Below, piece after piece: positions 8,813 to 17,778 of a stretch of 64,000 nucleotides of DNA (positions are counted from its first letter, which is position 1; each line of letters opens with the position of its first letter). The stretch is taken from the NCBI GenBank assembly GCA_029561145.1, contig JAKQJM010000047.1:1-64000 (forward strand), in the 5' to 3' direction. This DNA comes from Pseudomonadota bacterium. GTDB lineage: Bacteria; Pseudomonadota; Gammaproteobacteria; Xanthomonadales; Rhodanobacteraceae. Both the position numbers and the translations under genes were made by a program. The notes beneath the pieces were generated by a model, which was not told the DNA's origin, ran no database searches, and worked only from the letters and a program-made list of their open reading frames with translations.

Positions 8813-9626
8813 GGCGTTGTCGAGCTTCGAGCTGAAGTGGGCCGTTGCCCATCCTGAGCTTGCCCTCGCCCTGCGTTACGCGCAGCCGTTGCTGCGTGCG
8901 CCGCTGTCGGCCCTGGCCTGCCTGTCCCATGAGCTTGCGCACGCCGCCTTTCATATCGTTGAACCCGAAGTCGCGACGACGAAGCTGCAATGGTGGGCGG
9001 GGGAGCTGACTACCCTTGCGGCCGGCGACGCGCGTCATCCCCTGTGCGAAGTGCTGCTTCGCCATGCGCCGGTCAGGCAACTTCCCGCCGGTGCCTGGAC
9101 CGCGCTCATCGCCGGTGCATTGGCGCAGCGTGATGCCGCACCCGCGTCCGGCATGACGGATCTGCTCGACAGGTATCGTGGGTTCCACCTGCCGCTGGCC
9201 GTGATCGAGGCGAGCCTGCATTCGAAGCTCGATATCGAAGCCAGTGCACAGGCTGCGACGCTGTCGCGTGCCGTGCAGGAGACGCTGCGGCTGAACGAGG
9301 CATTGGCCAGCGACCGGCTGCCCCTGCCACTCGACTTGCTGGCCCGGCACCAGCTTTCGAGGAGCGAGATCGAGCATCCGGGGAAGCAGCGTGATGCAGT
9401 CTTGCGTGAACATTTCGCGGCGCTCGCAGAGATGATGCGCACGACCAGCCAACGCGGCCTTTCACCGATGGTGGCGCTGGGCCTGCACGTTGATCGGTAC
9501 CGGAGTCGCCGGGCGGCGGGAGCTTCCGATCCGCTGGCCGAAGCGGGCCGCAATCTCGACCGGCTGCCACTGTCCAGTGCCTGGATAGGTTGGCGCGCGG
9601 CCCGGCGCATGCAGTCCGTGGGCTGA
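8802..9626 (+). CDS. Squalene/phytoene synthase family protein, probably non-catalytic
   Basis: The 274-residue protein has the overall layout of the squalene/phytoene synthase fold. It has a helix ending ALACLSHELAHAAFHI, then the TTKLQWWAGEL segment equivalent to KLxxWRxEL in the family, and all-helical sequence after that. The Asp-rich motif that binds the prenyl diphosphate magnesium ions (DxxDD) is absent: the equivalent stretch SHELAHAAFH has no Asp. The second Asp motif is also not evident. It may therefore be a scaffold or accessory protein like NDUFAF6-type members rather than a synthase. The start ATG overlaps the gph stop by 11 bases, so it is translationally coupled to ubiG-gph. 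Family assignment is moderate and function unknown. Confidence 0.6.
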   Translation: MSAEALSSFELKWAVAHPELALALRYAQPLLRAPLSALACLSHELAHAAFHIVEPEVATTKLQWWAGELTTLAAGDARHPLCEVLLRHAPVRQLPAGAWTALIAGALAQRDAAPASGMTDLLDRYRGFHLPLAVIEASLHSKLDIEASAQAATLSRAVQETLRLNEALASDRLPLPLDLLARHQLSRSEIEHPGKQRDAVLREHFAALAEMMRTTSQRGLSPMVALGLHVDRYRSRRAAGASDPLAEAGRNLDRLPLSSAWIGWRAARRMQSVG

Positions 9627-9729
9627 TTTTGTGACCTGCGCCCCTTGATCCATCCGGCGGATCACCCCAGATCTGCGGTTCTGTGTCGGCGTCGGCCGAT
9701 ACCCACCCAGCCATGAAGCGGACGCTCCA

Positions 9730-10683
9730 ATGACCACCACTGCCCATTCCGCCCGCGTCATGCCCGATATCGCCACCGAGGCCGATGTGGGCGCGGCAGG
9801 CCGCCTCGACTGGGTTGGCATGGAGGAGATTGCCGTGCCGGTGCGCTTGGCGAATTCGCAGGGCGATGTCGTGCAGTCGCCGGCGCGCGTCGCCGCTTTC
9901 GTGAATCTGAAACGCGCCGAGGCGCGCGGCATCCACATGTCGCGGCTTTACCTGCATGTCGATCGACATCTGTCGGACGAGCTGCTGACGCCGTGCTCGC
10001 TGCGTCGGCTGCTGCGCGATTTTCTCGACTCGCACGCCGAGCTTTCCGATCGTGCGCGCATCAGCATCCGCTTCGACCATATGGTCAGGCGCGCGGCGCT
10101 GGCAAGTGACAACAGTGGCTGGAAGACCTACCCGGTTGTTGTCGACGCGACAATGCAGGACGGTGCGTTCGCATTCGAGCTCGAGACCGAAGTGCTCTAT
10201 TCGAGTACTTGCCCGTGTTCGGCCGCGCTTGCCCGACAGTTGATCCAGGAGCAGTTTGCAGCCGACTTCAGCGAGGACAAGGCGCTCGATCGAGCTGCAG
10301 TGCTCGAATGGCTGGGCAAGGAAACCGGCATACGCGCCACACCGCACAGCCAGCGCAGCAGCGCGCGCGTTCGTGTGCGACTCGCCGCCGGCTTCGATAT
10401 TCCGATCGTCGACCTGATCGACCTGATCGAGCAGGCGCTGCGTACTCCGGTCCAGACCGCCGTCAAGCGTGAAGACGAACAGGCTTTCGCCTTGCTCAAC
10501 GGACAGAACCTGATGTTCTGCGAGGATGCCGCCCGGCGCATGCAGCAGGCGCTCGACGACGATGAACGCATCCTCGATTTCTGGCTGCGTGCCGCCCATC
10601 TCGAAAGCCTGCATCCGCACGATGCCGTGGCCTATGCGACAAAGGGCATCGACGGCGGTTATTCGGCCGACAGTCGGCCGTAG
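9730..10683 (+). CDS. folE2: GTP cyclohydrolase FolE2 (type IB)
   Basis: FolE2 makes 7,8-dihydroneopterin triphosphate from GTP, the first step to folate and tetrahydrobiopterin. It can use metals other than zinc. The catalytic cysteine region LYSSTCPCSAALAR is at about 157-169 (C161, C163), and the N-terminal MPDIATEAD and the C-terminal LxSLHPHDAVAY-type stretch are typical. The length is 317 aa. The 103-base upstream gap has no Zur-box-like palindrome that I can see, although FolE2 is Zur-regulated in many bacteria. A pterin carbinolamine dehydratase (phhB) is about 40 kb away in this window. Confidence 0.93.
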   Translation: MTTTAHSARVMPDIATEADVGAAGRLDWVGMEEIAVPVRLANSQGDVVQSPARVAAFVNLKRAEARGIHMSRLYLHVDRHLSDELLTPCSLRRLLRDFLDSHAELSDRARISIRFDHMVRRAALASDNSGWKTYPVVVDATMQDGAFAFELETEVLYSSTCPCSAALARQLIQEQFAADFSEDKALDRAAVLEWLGKETGIRATPHSQRSSARVRVRLAAGFDIPIVDLIDLIEQALRTPVQTAVKREDEQAFALLNGQNLMFCEDAARRMQQALDDDERILDFWLRAAHLESLHPHDAVAYATKGIDGGYSADSRP

Positions 10684-10712
10684 AACGCCTCGAACGAGCC
10701 GACTGCAGCGGG

Positions 10713-12689
10713 TCAGAACTTCTTGCGCGGCTTGCCCTTGTTCGGTCCGCTCGATGGATACTGCGCCGCAGGCTTGCCCGCACGAGGCGGCCGCGGACCG
10801 CGTTCAGCTGAATCGTCATTGCTGCCGCGAGGTTCTCCGGCGGTGCCGCGCGTGATGCGCAGGCGCTGACCGGCAACCCAGGATTTCTTCAGGATCTGGA
10901 GGATCTCCGACGGCATGCCTTCGGGCAGATCGACCAGGCTGTGATCTTCGCGGATCGTGATGCGGCCGATGTGCTTGCTGTCGAGTTCGGCTTCGTTGGC
11001 GATCGCACCGACGATGTTGCCCGGTTTGACGCCATGCATGTGGCCGACCTCGACGCGGAAGGTTTCCATGCCGGGTTCGGCCGGTCGGTGTTCGGACGCG
11101 GCATGCGCGCGTGGCTCGCGGGTTTCCGCCACGCGCTTGCGCCCATCCTCGGCCGGATTGCTGAAGGCTTCGGTGCGCGCGGCGCGTGGATGCGGCGGGC
11201 GATCAGCCCGCGGGCGTTCGCTGCGTTCGGCGCGTTCCGGGCGCTCGCCACGGTTCGGGCGGTCGTCGCGTCCACGCTCGCTGCGGTTGGCAAATTCCTT
11301 GCGTTCGCGGCTCGCGGTCGGATCGAATTCGCGCCGCTCGGGCTTTGCCTTGGCGTCGAGCAGCAATGGCTTGTCGCCCTGCGCGAGACGCGCGAGGGCA
11401 GCGGCGATCTCGATCGCCGGCACATCGTGCTCGCTCTCGTATTGCTCGATCACGCTGCGGAACATCGCGAGATCGCTGGCCGCCAGCGCAGTCGTGATGC
11501 GGTCCTTGAAACGCGTGATGCGGCGGTCGTTGACAGTCTCGACCGAGGGCAGGTCCATGATCTCGATCGGCTGGCGCGTCGCGCGCTCGATCTGGCGCAG
11601 CATGTTGCGTTCGCGTGGCGTCACGAACAGGATCGCATCGCCTTCGCGTCCGGCGCGACCGGTACGACCAATGCGATGCACGTAGGATTCGGTGTCGTAG
11701 GGGATGTCGTAGTTGAGCACGTGGCTGATGCGCTCGACATCGAGGCCGCGCGCGGCGACATCGGTGGCGACGAGGATGTCGAGCTTGCCATCCTTGAGTT
11801 GCTGGATCGCGCGCTCGCGCTGCGCCTGGGCAAGATCGCCGTTGATCGCCGCGGCGGCAAGACCGCGTGCCTGCAGGCGTTCGGCAAGTTCCTCGGTGGC
11901 GACCTTGGTGCGCGCGAAGATGATCATGCCGTCGAATGGTTCGGCTTCGAGGATGCGGGTCAACGCGTCGAGCTTGTGCATGCCGCTGACCAGCCAGTAA
12001 CGCTGCCGGGTTTTCGCCGCCGTGGTCGTCTTCGACTTGATCGTGATCTCGACCGGCTCGCGCAGATGGGTCTGGGCGATGCGCCGGATCTGGGTCGGCA
12101 TGGTCGCCGAGAACAGGGCGATCTGGCGTGTCGGCGGGGTTTTCTTGAGCACGGCCTCGACATCGTCGATGAAGCCCATGCGCAACATCTCGTCGGCTTC
12201 GTCGAGCACCAGGCAGGTCAATTCCGAGAGATCGAGCGATCCGCGTTCGAGGTGGTCGATGACGCGGCCCGGCGTGCCGACGACAACGTGCACGCCGCGA
12301 CGCAGTCCACCGAGCTGCGGACCATATGCCTGGCCACCGTAGATCGGCAGGACGTGGAACCCCGGCAAGTGCGCGGCATAGCGCTGGAACGCCTCGGCGA
12401 CCTGGATGGCCAGTTCGCGCGTAGGAGCGAGCACCAGCGCCTGGGGTTTGGTCTTGCGCAGATCGAGGTTGTTGAGGATCGGCAGGGCGAAAGCGGCGGT
12501 CTTGCCGGTGCCGGTCTGGGCCTGGCCGAGTACGTCCTTGCCTTCGAGCAGGTGCGGAATCGTTGCCGCCTGGATCGGCGATGGCGACTCGTAACCGACG
12601 TCGGCAAGCACGCGTTGCAGCGGTTCGCTGAGCGCAAGATCCTTGAAAGTGGAAATGGCGGGCGTGACGGGGGGCGCCGGGTCGGACAT
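10713..12689 (-). CDS. deaD: DEAD-box ATP-dependent RNA helicase DeaD/CsdA
   Basis: This 658-residue helicase acts in ribosome assembly, mRNA decay and cold adaptation. Motifs in order are the Q-motif SPIQAATIP (37-45), Walker A AQTGTGKT (57-64), PTREL (89-93), DEAD in VLDEADEM (161-168), SAT (194-196), ATDVAARGLD and HRIGRTGRAG. After the core there is a low-complexity Arg/Glu/Pro-rich linker (about 430-535). A DbpA-type RNA-binding domain follows (about 540-610) containing HGVKPGNIVGAIANEAELDSKHIG, then a basic tail. This architecture defines DeaD rather than RhlE or SrmB. It lies downstream of the secreted beta-helix genes on the same strand, separated by 168 bases. Confidence 0.93.
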   Translation of the reverse strand: MSDPAPPVTPAISTFKDLALSEPLQRVLADVGYESPSPIQAATIPHLLEGKDVLGQAQTGTGKTAAFALPILNNLDLRKTKPQALVLAPTRELAIQVAEAFQRYAAHLPGFHVLPIYGGQAYGPQLGGLRRGVHVVVGTPGRVIDHLERGSLDLSELTCLVLDEADEMLRMGFIDDVEAVLKKTPPTRQIALFSATMPTQIRRIAQTHLREPVEITIKSKTTTAAKTRQRYWLVSGMHKLDALTRILEAEPFDGMIIFARTKVATEELAERLQARGLAAAAINGDLAQAQRERAIQQLKDGKLDILVATDVAARGLDVERISHVLNYDIPYDTESYVHRIGRTGRAGREGDAILFVTPRERNMLRQIERATRQPIEIMDLPSVETVNDRRITRFKDRITTALAASDLAMFRSVIEQYESEHDVPAIEIAAALARLAQGDKPLLLDAKAKPERREFDPTASRERKEFANRSERGRDDRPNRGERPERAERSERPRADRPPHPRAARTEAFSNPAEDGRKRVAETREPRAHAASEHRPAEPGMETFRVEVGHMHGVKPGNIVGAIANEAELDSKHIGRITIREDHSLVDLPEGMPSEILQILKKSWVAGQRLRITRGTAGEPRGSNDDSAERGPRPPRAGKPAAQYPSSGPNKGKPRKKF

Positions 12690-12857
12690 GGAATTCTCGA
12701 TGCGCCGTCGGCCGTGATCGGCAGCTGGGCGGGGAAGGAAGGCTGCGTAGTGTAGCGGGGAGAAGGCTCAGGCGCGATGAGCACCTGCAATGCATCCTGC
12801 CGGAGGTGCCGCGAATTGCGCCAGCCTGACCGATGTCGGCTGCGCGGCGGCGCTGCG

Positions 12858-14297
12858 CTACTGCGCCTCGAAACCGCCGCTGAAGATTGCCTCGCTGGCG
12901 ACCTCATCTGCACCGATGTCATACGCGCCAGTACGCGGCTGGCGGTCGATGTCGTCGATGACCTCGGGTCGCGTCTGACCAGCGTTGATTGCCGGACTGC
13001 CCGGCAGCAGGTGACCGTCCGGGGCCAGGCCGAGTGCCGCTTCCAGGCTGTTCATGTCCGTGCCGGTATGTGATCGCCATTGCGCGAGGTTGCCGCCATT
13101 GTCGAGCGGGCTGCCCGGGCGCGAGTCGCTGAACGCGCATGCGCCCTGCTCATTGTTGAACGCGTTGTAGTCCGTGCCTGGCGAGCCATCGAGTCCGGAC
13201 AAGCCACCCAGTTCGTCGGAATAACGGATCGCGATGCAGGGACGGCCGTCTTGCACGATCAGATTGTTGCGGATCAGCGGACGGATGTTGGCTGGGCGCA
13301 GCGCATTCTCGTCCCAATCCTGGAACGTCACGCCGAAGTAGATGGCAGCATGGCCCAGTGCGGCGGTATCGATCAGCGTGTTGTTGACGACAATGGCATC
13401 GCGTGAGGCATACAGTCCAATGCCGGAATAATTGCCGCCAACAACGATGTTGTTGCGCACGATGCCGCCGATGGCTTCGTAGTACCCCGGGTTGCTGTCC
13501 AGGTCAAAGAACTCCGGACTCGTATCGAATCCGACCAGGATCCCGGCCAAGCCGGGATTCTCGATGCGGTTGCGCTGCACGATCACGTCGGCGGCGCCGC
13601 CCTTGAAGTAGACCCCGGTGGTTGCGGTGTGATGGATGTAATTGTCTTCCACCACCATGCCGGAACCGTTGACGTTGTCGATTCCCTCGGCGTTCTTGTC
13701 GTCGAGCGGCGTGCCCGGTGGATAGATCGCGCCACTGTTCCAGATTTCGCATCGACGAATCGTCGTGCGGTCCGAATGCGGGGTGATCTTGATCGCATCG
13801 CGGCCGGTATCGTGGATCCTCGAGTCTTCGATGATGACATCGAGTGGGCCGTGCCCTGATTCGTTCGTCCCCTGTTCCCAATCGGTCTGCAGGAACACTC
13901 CGTAGTAGTAGCCGCCGCTGATCTCGAGGCGAGACAGGCGTGATCCGGAGGCTTCCGGATCGATCTGTACCGCCACCGTATCGATATTGGTGATGTCGCA
14001 GTGGATATGCGCCATTTCGCCCGCGTGCGAACGCAGCGTGAGCGGCACCCGAAGACGAACCTCGCATTCCGGATAGGTGTTGTTGCCGGCTGGCCCGCGC
14101 AATGTCACGGTATCGCCTGCATGCACGATGTCGTTGCCGGGAGCGAGCACGTGGCCGATCGTCCGGAAGGGTTGTACGAAGGTGCCGTTGCCGCTGGTAT
14201 TGCTGCCGGTGGGCGAGACGAACCACTCGGCTGCACTGGCATCAACGCTCAAACACAGGCCGAGCAGGGCAAGTTTCAGCGGAGTGGTGTTCATCAT
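12858..14297 (-). CDS. Secreted right-handed parallel beta-helix protein with C-terminal IFxxGFE tail
   Basis: The 479-residue protein begins with a signal peptide (about 1-22, ending VDASAAEW). It continues SPTGSNTSGNGTFVQPF, the usual opening of secreted pectate-lyase-like beta-helix proteins. Repeated short strands with Asn and Gly turns (VIIEDSRIHDTGRDAIKI, MVVEDNYIHH, VIVQRNRIENPG) form the predicted helix from about 90 to 380. The end reads AIFSGGFEAQ and resembles the tails of the two other secreted proteins of this cluster. The start overlaps the stop of the preceding gene (ATGA), so the two form an operon. No catalytic polysaccharide-lyase residues are identifiable. Adhesion or polysaccharide binding is possible, but function is unknown. 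Confidence 0.8.
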   Translation of the reverse strand: MMNTTPLKLALLGLCLSVDASAAEWFVSPTGSNTSGNGTFVQPFRTIGHVLAPGNDIVHAGDTVTLRGPAGNNTYPECEVRLRVPLTLRSHAGEMAHIHCDITNIDTVAVQIDPEASGSRLSRLEISGGYYYGVFLQTDWEQGTNESGHGPLDVIIEDSRIHDTGRDAIKITPHSDRTTIRRCEIWNSGAIYPPGTPLDDKNAEGIDNVNGSGMVVEDNYIHHTATTGVYFKGGAADVIVQRNRIENPGLAGILVGFDTSPEFFDLDSNPGYYEAIGGIVRNNIVVGGNYSGIGLYASRDAIVVNNTLIDTAALGHAAIYFGVTFQDWDENALRPANIRPLIRNNLIVQDGRPCIAIRYSDELGGLSGLDGSPGTDYNAFNNEQGACAFSDSRPGSPLDNGGNLAQWRSHTGTDMNSLEAALGLAPDGHLLPGSPAINAGQTRPEVIDDIDRQPRTGAYDIGADEVASEAIFSGGFEAQ

Positions 14298-15844
14298 GGG
14301 TCAAAGCCGTATTCGAAAAGGGTGTCGGAGGCGAACTCGCTGGTATTGTCATCGGCATCGGTAGTCGTCAGTACCGGTGCCAGGCCTGCGAATGCAGCGG
14401 TCGGCAGGCTGACCGTGCGCAGGCTTTGTGCATCGACTTCGGCAACACTGTCGATGAATGCAGTCACCTCCATTTGGCCGCTCGATCCGCCGCCGATATC
14501 CACACGCAGTGGGTAGGCTGCATGTGCGGGCAGGCTGTCGACACGGTAGTCGATTTTCATCGTCGCGCCTGCATCCAGATAGGTCACCTGCTCGATGGCT
14601 GGTGAGTTCTGCAGTCGGTTGGCACCCGCGTCGGCGTCGCCGGCATCGTTGGGAGTGGCGCCGTCGGCGAGGCTGAACGGGGATAGATCAAGGCCGATGC
14701 GATTGCCGCGGAAGGCGTTGCCGAGAATGGCCGCGCTGGCGCAGGTGGAGATGAGTACGCCGGCCCCAGCGCCGTTGGCAATCAGGTTGCCTTCGCCGGG
14801 CGCATCCCCGCCGATCACGACGCCGCATGCGCCGCTGCGAAATATCACGATGGTCGGTTGCGGCTGGATCGGGGAGGAGGGGAAATAGCCGTTCGGGCGC
14901 GCCAACGTACCGCTCCAGTCGGTGCCGAAGACATTGCCCTGGATGCGGATCGGCGTCGCGTTCGCTGCTCCGGTATTGCCCGTGAAATAGATCGCGCTGG
15001 TCTCGATGCCAGCAAACAGGTTGCGTGACGCTACGCTGGCGCCGCCAATCACGCTGCCCTGGACCGGGTTGGTGATGTAGAGACCATAGTCCTGGCCAGG
15101 CAATACCGTGCTGCCGTCCGCTGCCAGGCCAAAAATATTGCCCTGGACGACGCTCGGCTGCGTGGTGCTCGTCGCGCTTTCGTCCCACAGGTCGATATAA
15201 CCGTTGCCGGCGATGACGTTGCGCGCGGCGGGCAGAGTGCCGCCGATGGTGGCCTGTCCACGTTGACGGATCCCGTACGAGTTGCCACTGGCCGACACGC
15301 CTAGCATCCCGGTGACGTCGGTGCCGATGAAACAGCCTTCCACGACATGCGGGCCCGGGGACTGCAACTGCAGGTTTATCGTGAAATTGTTGATTGCCAG
15401 TCCGCGAACCACAAGATGTGGATTGCCGTTGCCGACATCGAGCCCTGCCTGCGAGCTGCTGCCGAAACCATGCAGCTCGATCTTCAGCACCGCGTTGCTG
15501 CCGCCCTGATCAGGAGCAAGCGTGTTGGCCAATGCACCGGCCTGACTGTAGCCATCGATGGTCAGATCGTCCTGGATGAGCGGCAGGGTCGACGCCGGGG
15601 CAATGCGCCAGTGGGCGGTTGCAACCTGATAGCCCGGATCCGATTCGACCAGGCCGAATACCAGCGTATCGGCGCCCGCAATCGAATTTGCCTTGGCGAT
15701 TGCGCCTCGCAGCGAACAATCGCCTGGAAGCGCTGCATCGCACGCCATCAGTTGTGCATCCGATGTGGTATCCACCATGAGCACTGCAGCGTACGCGCGG
15801 CACGCAAGCAGAAGGCAGGCAAGGGTGAGAACGAAACGTGACAT
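14294..15844 (-). CDS. Secreted CSLREA-type beta-helix protein with C-terminal LFxxGFD tail
   Basis: The 516-residue protein has a signal peptide (MSRFVLTLACLLLACRAYA). A typical CSLREA-domain N-terminus follows: DTTSDAQLMACDAALPGDCSLRGAIAKAN. The rest is parallel beta-helix-like, with repeats such as RGLAINNFTINLQLQ, NVIAGNGYIDL and IRIQGNVFGTDWSG, and ends TLFEYGFDP. A putative ECF-type promoter motif lies about 55-80 bases upstream. It overlaps the downstream beta-helix gene by 4 bases. It is exported, probably to the outer surface or medium. The molecular role is unknown. Confidence 0.8.
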   Translation of the reverse strand: MSRFVLTLACLLLACRAYAAVLMVDTTSDAQLMACDAALPGDCSLRGAIAKANSIAGADTLVFGLVESDPGYQVATAHWRIAPASTLPLIQDDLTIDGYSQAGALANTLAPDQGGSNAVLKIELHGFGSSSQAGLDVGNGNPHLVVRGLAINNFTINLQLQSPGPHVVEGCFIGTDVTGMLGVSASGNSYGIRQRGQATIGGTLPAARNVIAGNGYIDLWDESATSTTQPSVVQGNIFGLAADGSTVLPGQDYGLYITNPVQGSVIGGASVASRNLFAGIETSAIYFTGNTGAANATPIRIQGNVFGTDWSGTLARPNGYFPSSPIQPQPTIVIFRSGACGVVIGGDAPGEGNLIANGAGAGVLISTCASAAILGNAFRGNRIGLDLSPFSLADGATPNDAGDADAGANRLQNSPAIEQVTYLDAGATMKIDYRVDSLPAHAAYPLRVDIGGGSSGQMEVTAFIDSVAEVDAQSLRTVSLPTAAFAGLAPVLTTTDADDNTSEFASDTLFEYGFDP

Positions 15845-15896
15845 GCTGAACTCCCTGAACTCCGCAGGTGCGGCGGATGCCGCCCTTTCCCATACG

Positions 15897-15923
15897 TACG
15901 TCGTTTGTGCCGCGCGACTGACA
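15897..15923 (-). promoter_or_regulatory. Promoter-like motif A (TGTCAG ... CGACGTA) before the secreted-protein operon
   Basis: On the minus strand, TGTCAG (15918-15923) is followed after 14 bases by CGACGTA (15897-15903). This is about 53 bases before the start codon at 15844. Nearly the same arrangement occurs before the other secreted-protein gene (17733-17758). The intervening bases are also similar (GCG, then GGCA and AA). GTCA-type -35 and CGTA-type -10 elements are common in ECF sigma promoters, and an ECF sigma gene lies between the two units. The link to that sigma factor is inference. Confidence 0.5.
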
Positions 15924-15978
15924 GCACCCTGTTTCCATCGCAGGGCTGCCGAAACAGCATCGTCTTGACGTCACATTT

Positions 15979-17679
15979 TCACGGCGACTGAAAACCGTCG
16001 GCGAAAATGCGGTCGTCCACAACCTCCACGGGTTGGCGCTCAACGGCGCCTGCATCGCAGTCCAGGCTGCCATTCCCGTCACCATCCGCAGGGCGCGGCA
16101 AGCGGCGTGCATCACCATCCTCAGCGGCGGAACAACCGATGCGACGGTCGATGGCGGGGCTTCCGGGCCGCGGCAGAAACGTGGGCAAACCGCCGCCGTT
16201 GTCAGCGAGCGCGCCGAGACCGAACTGGGCGAAACTGGCGACGATCAGGTCACTGGCAGCGCCGAATCCGCAGCTCGCGGGTGCCACGTTGTGATCCAGC
16301 GTAGTCAGCTGGCCACCGGCTGCCACCGTGCACGCGACGCCGTTACTGGCCCAGACAAGACTGCTGCCGACGCGGACAACCGAATCCTGGCCAACGTACA
16401 AACTGCTGCCGCTGGCGGCAGAGGCGTTCATCAGGGTGGAGTCGAACACCTGGACGCCGATACCGAAGCCATCCAGCAGGTACAAGTCGCCGCCGTTGCC
16501 GCTGCTTGCGCTGTTGCCCGAGGTCGTCACTTGCGAAAGGTTGAGTGTTCCGGACAAGCCTGTCGTCCCCGAACCGAGAATGGCGCCGCCGAAATTGGCC
16601 GTATTGCCGCTGAACGTGCTGCGTGCCAGCACGCTGTTGCCGGAGCTGAAGAGATCGACCGCACCGCCAGCACTCGCGCGGTTGTCCTTGAACAGGCTGC
16701 GGTCGACGTTCAGTGGTGCGCTCGAATTGATGGCACCACCGAAGAACTCCGCGGCGTTGTTCTCGAAGTGGCCGCCGGCGATCAGAGCCGGATTGGACGA
16801 CGCCTCGAAGTACAATGCGCCGCCCATGCTGGCACTGTTGCCCACGAAGCGGCAGTCGCGCAGCGTGGCTTGCGTGCCATTATTGGAAATTGCGCCGCCG
16901 TAGTCTGCGACGTTGCCGAGGAACTGACTTCGCTCCACAAGCAGGCTGTCGATGAAGCTCGCGATGGCGCCGCCGTCGTGACTGATCCCGCCAGCCTGTG
17001 ACGAGTAGGCGAAATTTGACGAGAACACGCTGTCGGCAATGTTGGCGACCCCATAACTGGCGATCGCTCCGCCTGCCTGGGCAGAGCCGGTGTAGAACAC
17101 GGATGCGTTGACGTTGAGCAGGGAACTGCCCGCACTGGCGACGGCGCCACCGGTGTAAGCGGCTATGGAGCTGACGAAGGTCGCGCGCAGCAGGTCAAGG
17201 CGGGTGCCCTCGCCAACATACACCGAGCCACCGTAGTCGGCGTACCCGTTGCGCAGGGTAATGTCTTTCAGCAGGACTGCGGTCTGATCCTCGGGCTGGG
17301 TCCTGAAGACGTTGAAGTGTCGAGTGGCATATTGCCCATCCAGGGTGATGAGGCCACCGCCGTCGATCGTGACCTGGCCTTCGAGGGACTTCTGGGAGGT
17401 CACGACAATGGCGTGGGGCTGCGTGCCGCAGGCGAAAGTGAGCACACCGCCGGGCGCCTGGTCCCCCACGACCACCTGAGTCAGCGCGGCGTTCAACGCG
17501 GCTTCGGTACAACTGGCAGGCGTGCCGTTGCCAACCGTCGCATTGTCAGCTTGCGCGGTGGAGCCCCACGCCATGGCCGCCAATGCGGGGAGCCAGAACA
17601 GGAGGCTTCGACGACCGTGGAGACGTACACGGCATTTTTGAGCTGTCTTGCAGGAAGCAGGCAAACGAGTCGTTTTCAT
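15979..17679 (-). CDS. Secreted polymorphic-repeat (choice-of-anchor Q-like) beta-helix protein with IFxxGFQ tail
   Basis: From the ATG at 17677-17679 the product is 566 residues. It has a long basic n-region, then LLFWLPALAAMAWGSTAQA as the signal sequence. The body is a Ser/Gly/Ala/Asn-rich series of beta-helix rungs with recurring GGA[VI] and F..N.A..GGA units (for example FVGNSASMGGALYFE, FSGNTANFGGAI). These resemble chlamydial polymorphic-membrane-protein and choice-of-anchor-Q repeats. Before the tail comes LPRPGSPAIDRRIGC, and the protein ends RIFADGFQSP. The frame is open upstream to 18513, but that stretch is antisense to the sigma gene. Promoter motif B lies 54-79 bases upstream. 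A surface-exposed or secreted structural role is likely; nothing enzymatic is recognisable. Confidence 0.8.
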   Translation of the reverse strand: MKTTRLPASCKTAQKCRVRLHGRRSLLFWLPALAAMAWGSTAQADNATVGNGTPASCTEAALNAALTQVVVGDQAPGGVLTFACGTQPHAIVVTSQKSLEGQVTIDGGGLITLDGQYATRHFNVFRTQPEDQTAVLLKDITLRNGYADYGGSVYVGEGTRLDLLRATFVSSIAAYTGGAVASAGSSLLNVNASVFYTGSAQAGGAIASYGVANIADSVFSSNFAYSSQAGGISHDGGAIASFIDSLLVERSQFLGNVADYGGAISNNGTQATLRDCRFVGNSASMGGALYFEASSNPALIAGGHFENNAAEFFGGAINSSAPLNVDRSLFKDNRASAGGAVDLFSSGNSVLARSTFSGNTANFGGAILGSGTTGLSGTLNLSQVTTSGNSASSGNGGDLYLLDGFGIGVQVFDSTLMNASAASGSSLYVGQDSVVRVGSSLVWASNGVACTVAAGGQLTTLDHNVAPASCGFGAASDLIVASFAQFGLGALADNGGGLPTFLPRPGSPAIDRRIGCSAAEDGDARRLPRPADGDGNGSLDCDAGAVERQPVEVVDDRIFADGFQSP

Positions 17680-17732
17680 GGCGGCCCTGATGGCAAGTCT
17701 CGTGACACGCGGCGCGTGCCTTTCACCGGACA

Positions 17733-17758
17733 TACGTCGTTGCCACGCGGACCTGACA
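17733..17758 (-). promoter_or_regulatory. Promoter-like motif B (TGTCAG ... CGACGTA) before the repeat protein
   Basis: On the minus strand, TGTCAG (17753-17758) is followed after 13 bases by CGACGTA (17733-17739). It matches motif A except for one base less spacing. It sits in the 99-base divergent region between the secreted repeat protein and the ECF sigma gene, in the orientation that serves the secreted protein. A predicted start point near 17726 leaves a leader of about 47 bases. Confidence 0.5.
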
Positions 17759-17778
17759 TGAAAGGATAGAATCGGTCC

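Noticed and set aside
9627-9729. Zur box or folate riboswitch before folE2
   Set aside because: No palindrome like the Zur consensus and no recognisable aptamer core was found in the 103-base gap.
10941-12755. Plus-strand open frame of 604 codons over deaD
   Set aside because: It is complementary to the helicase gene, which has every expected motif.
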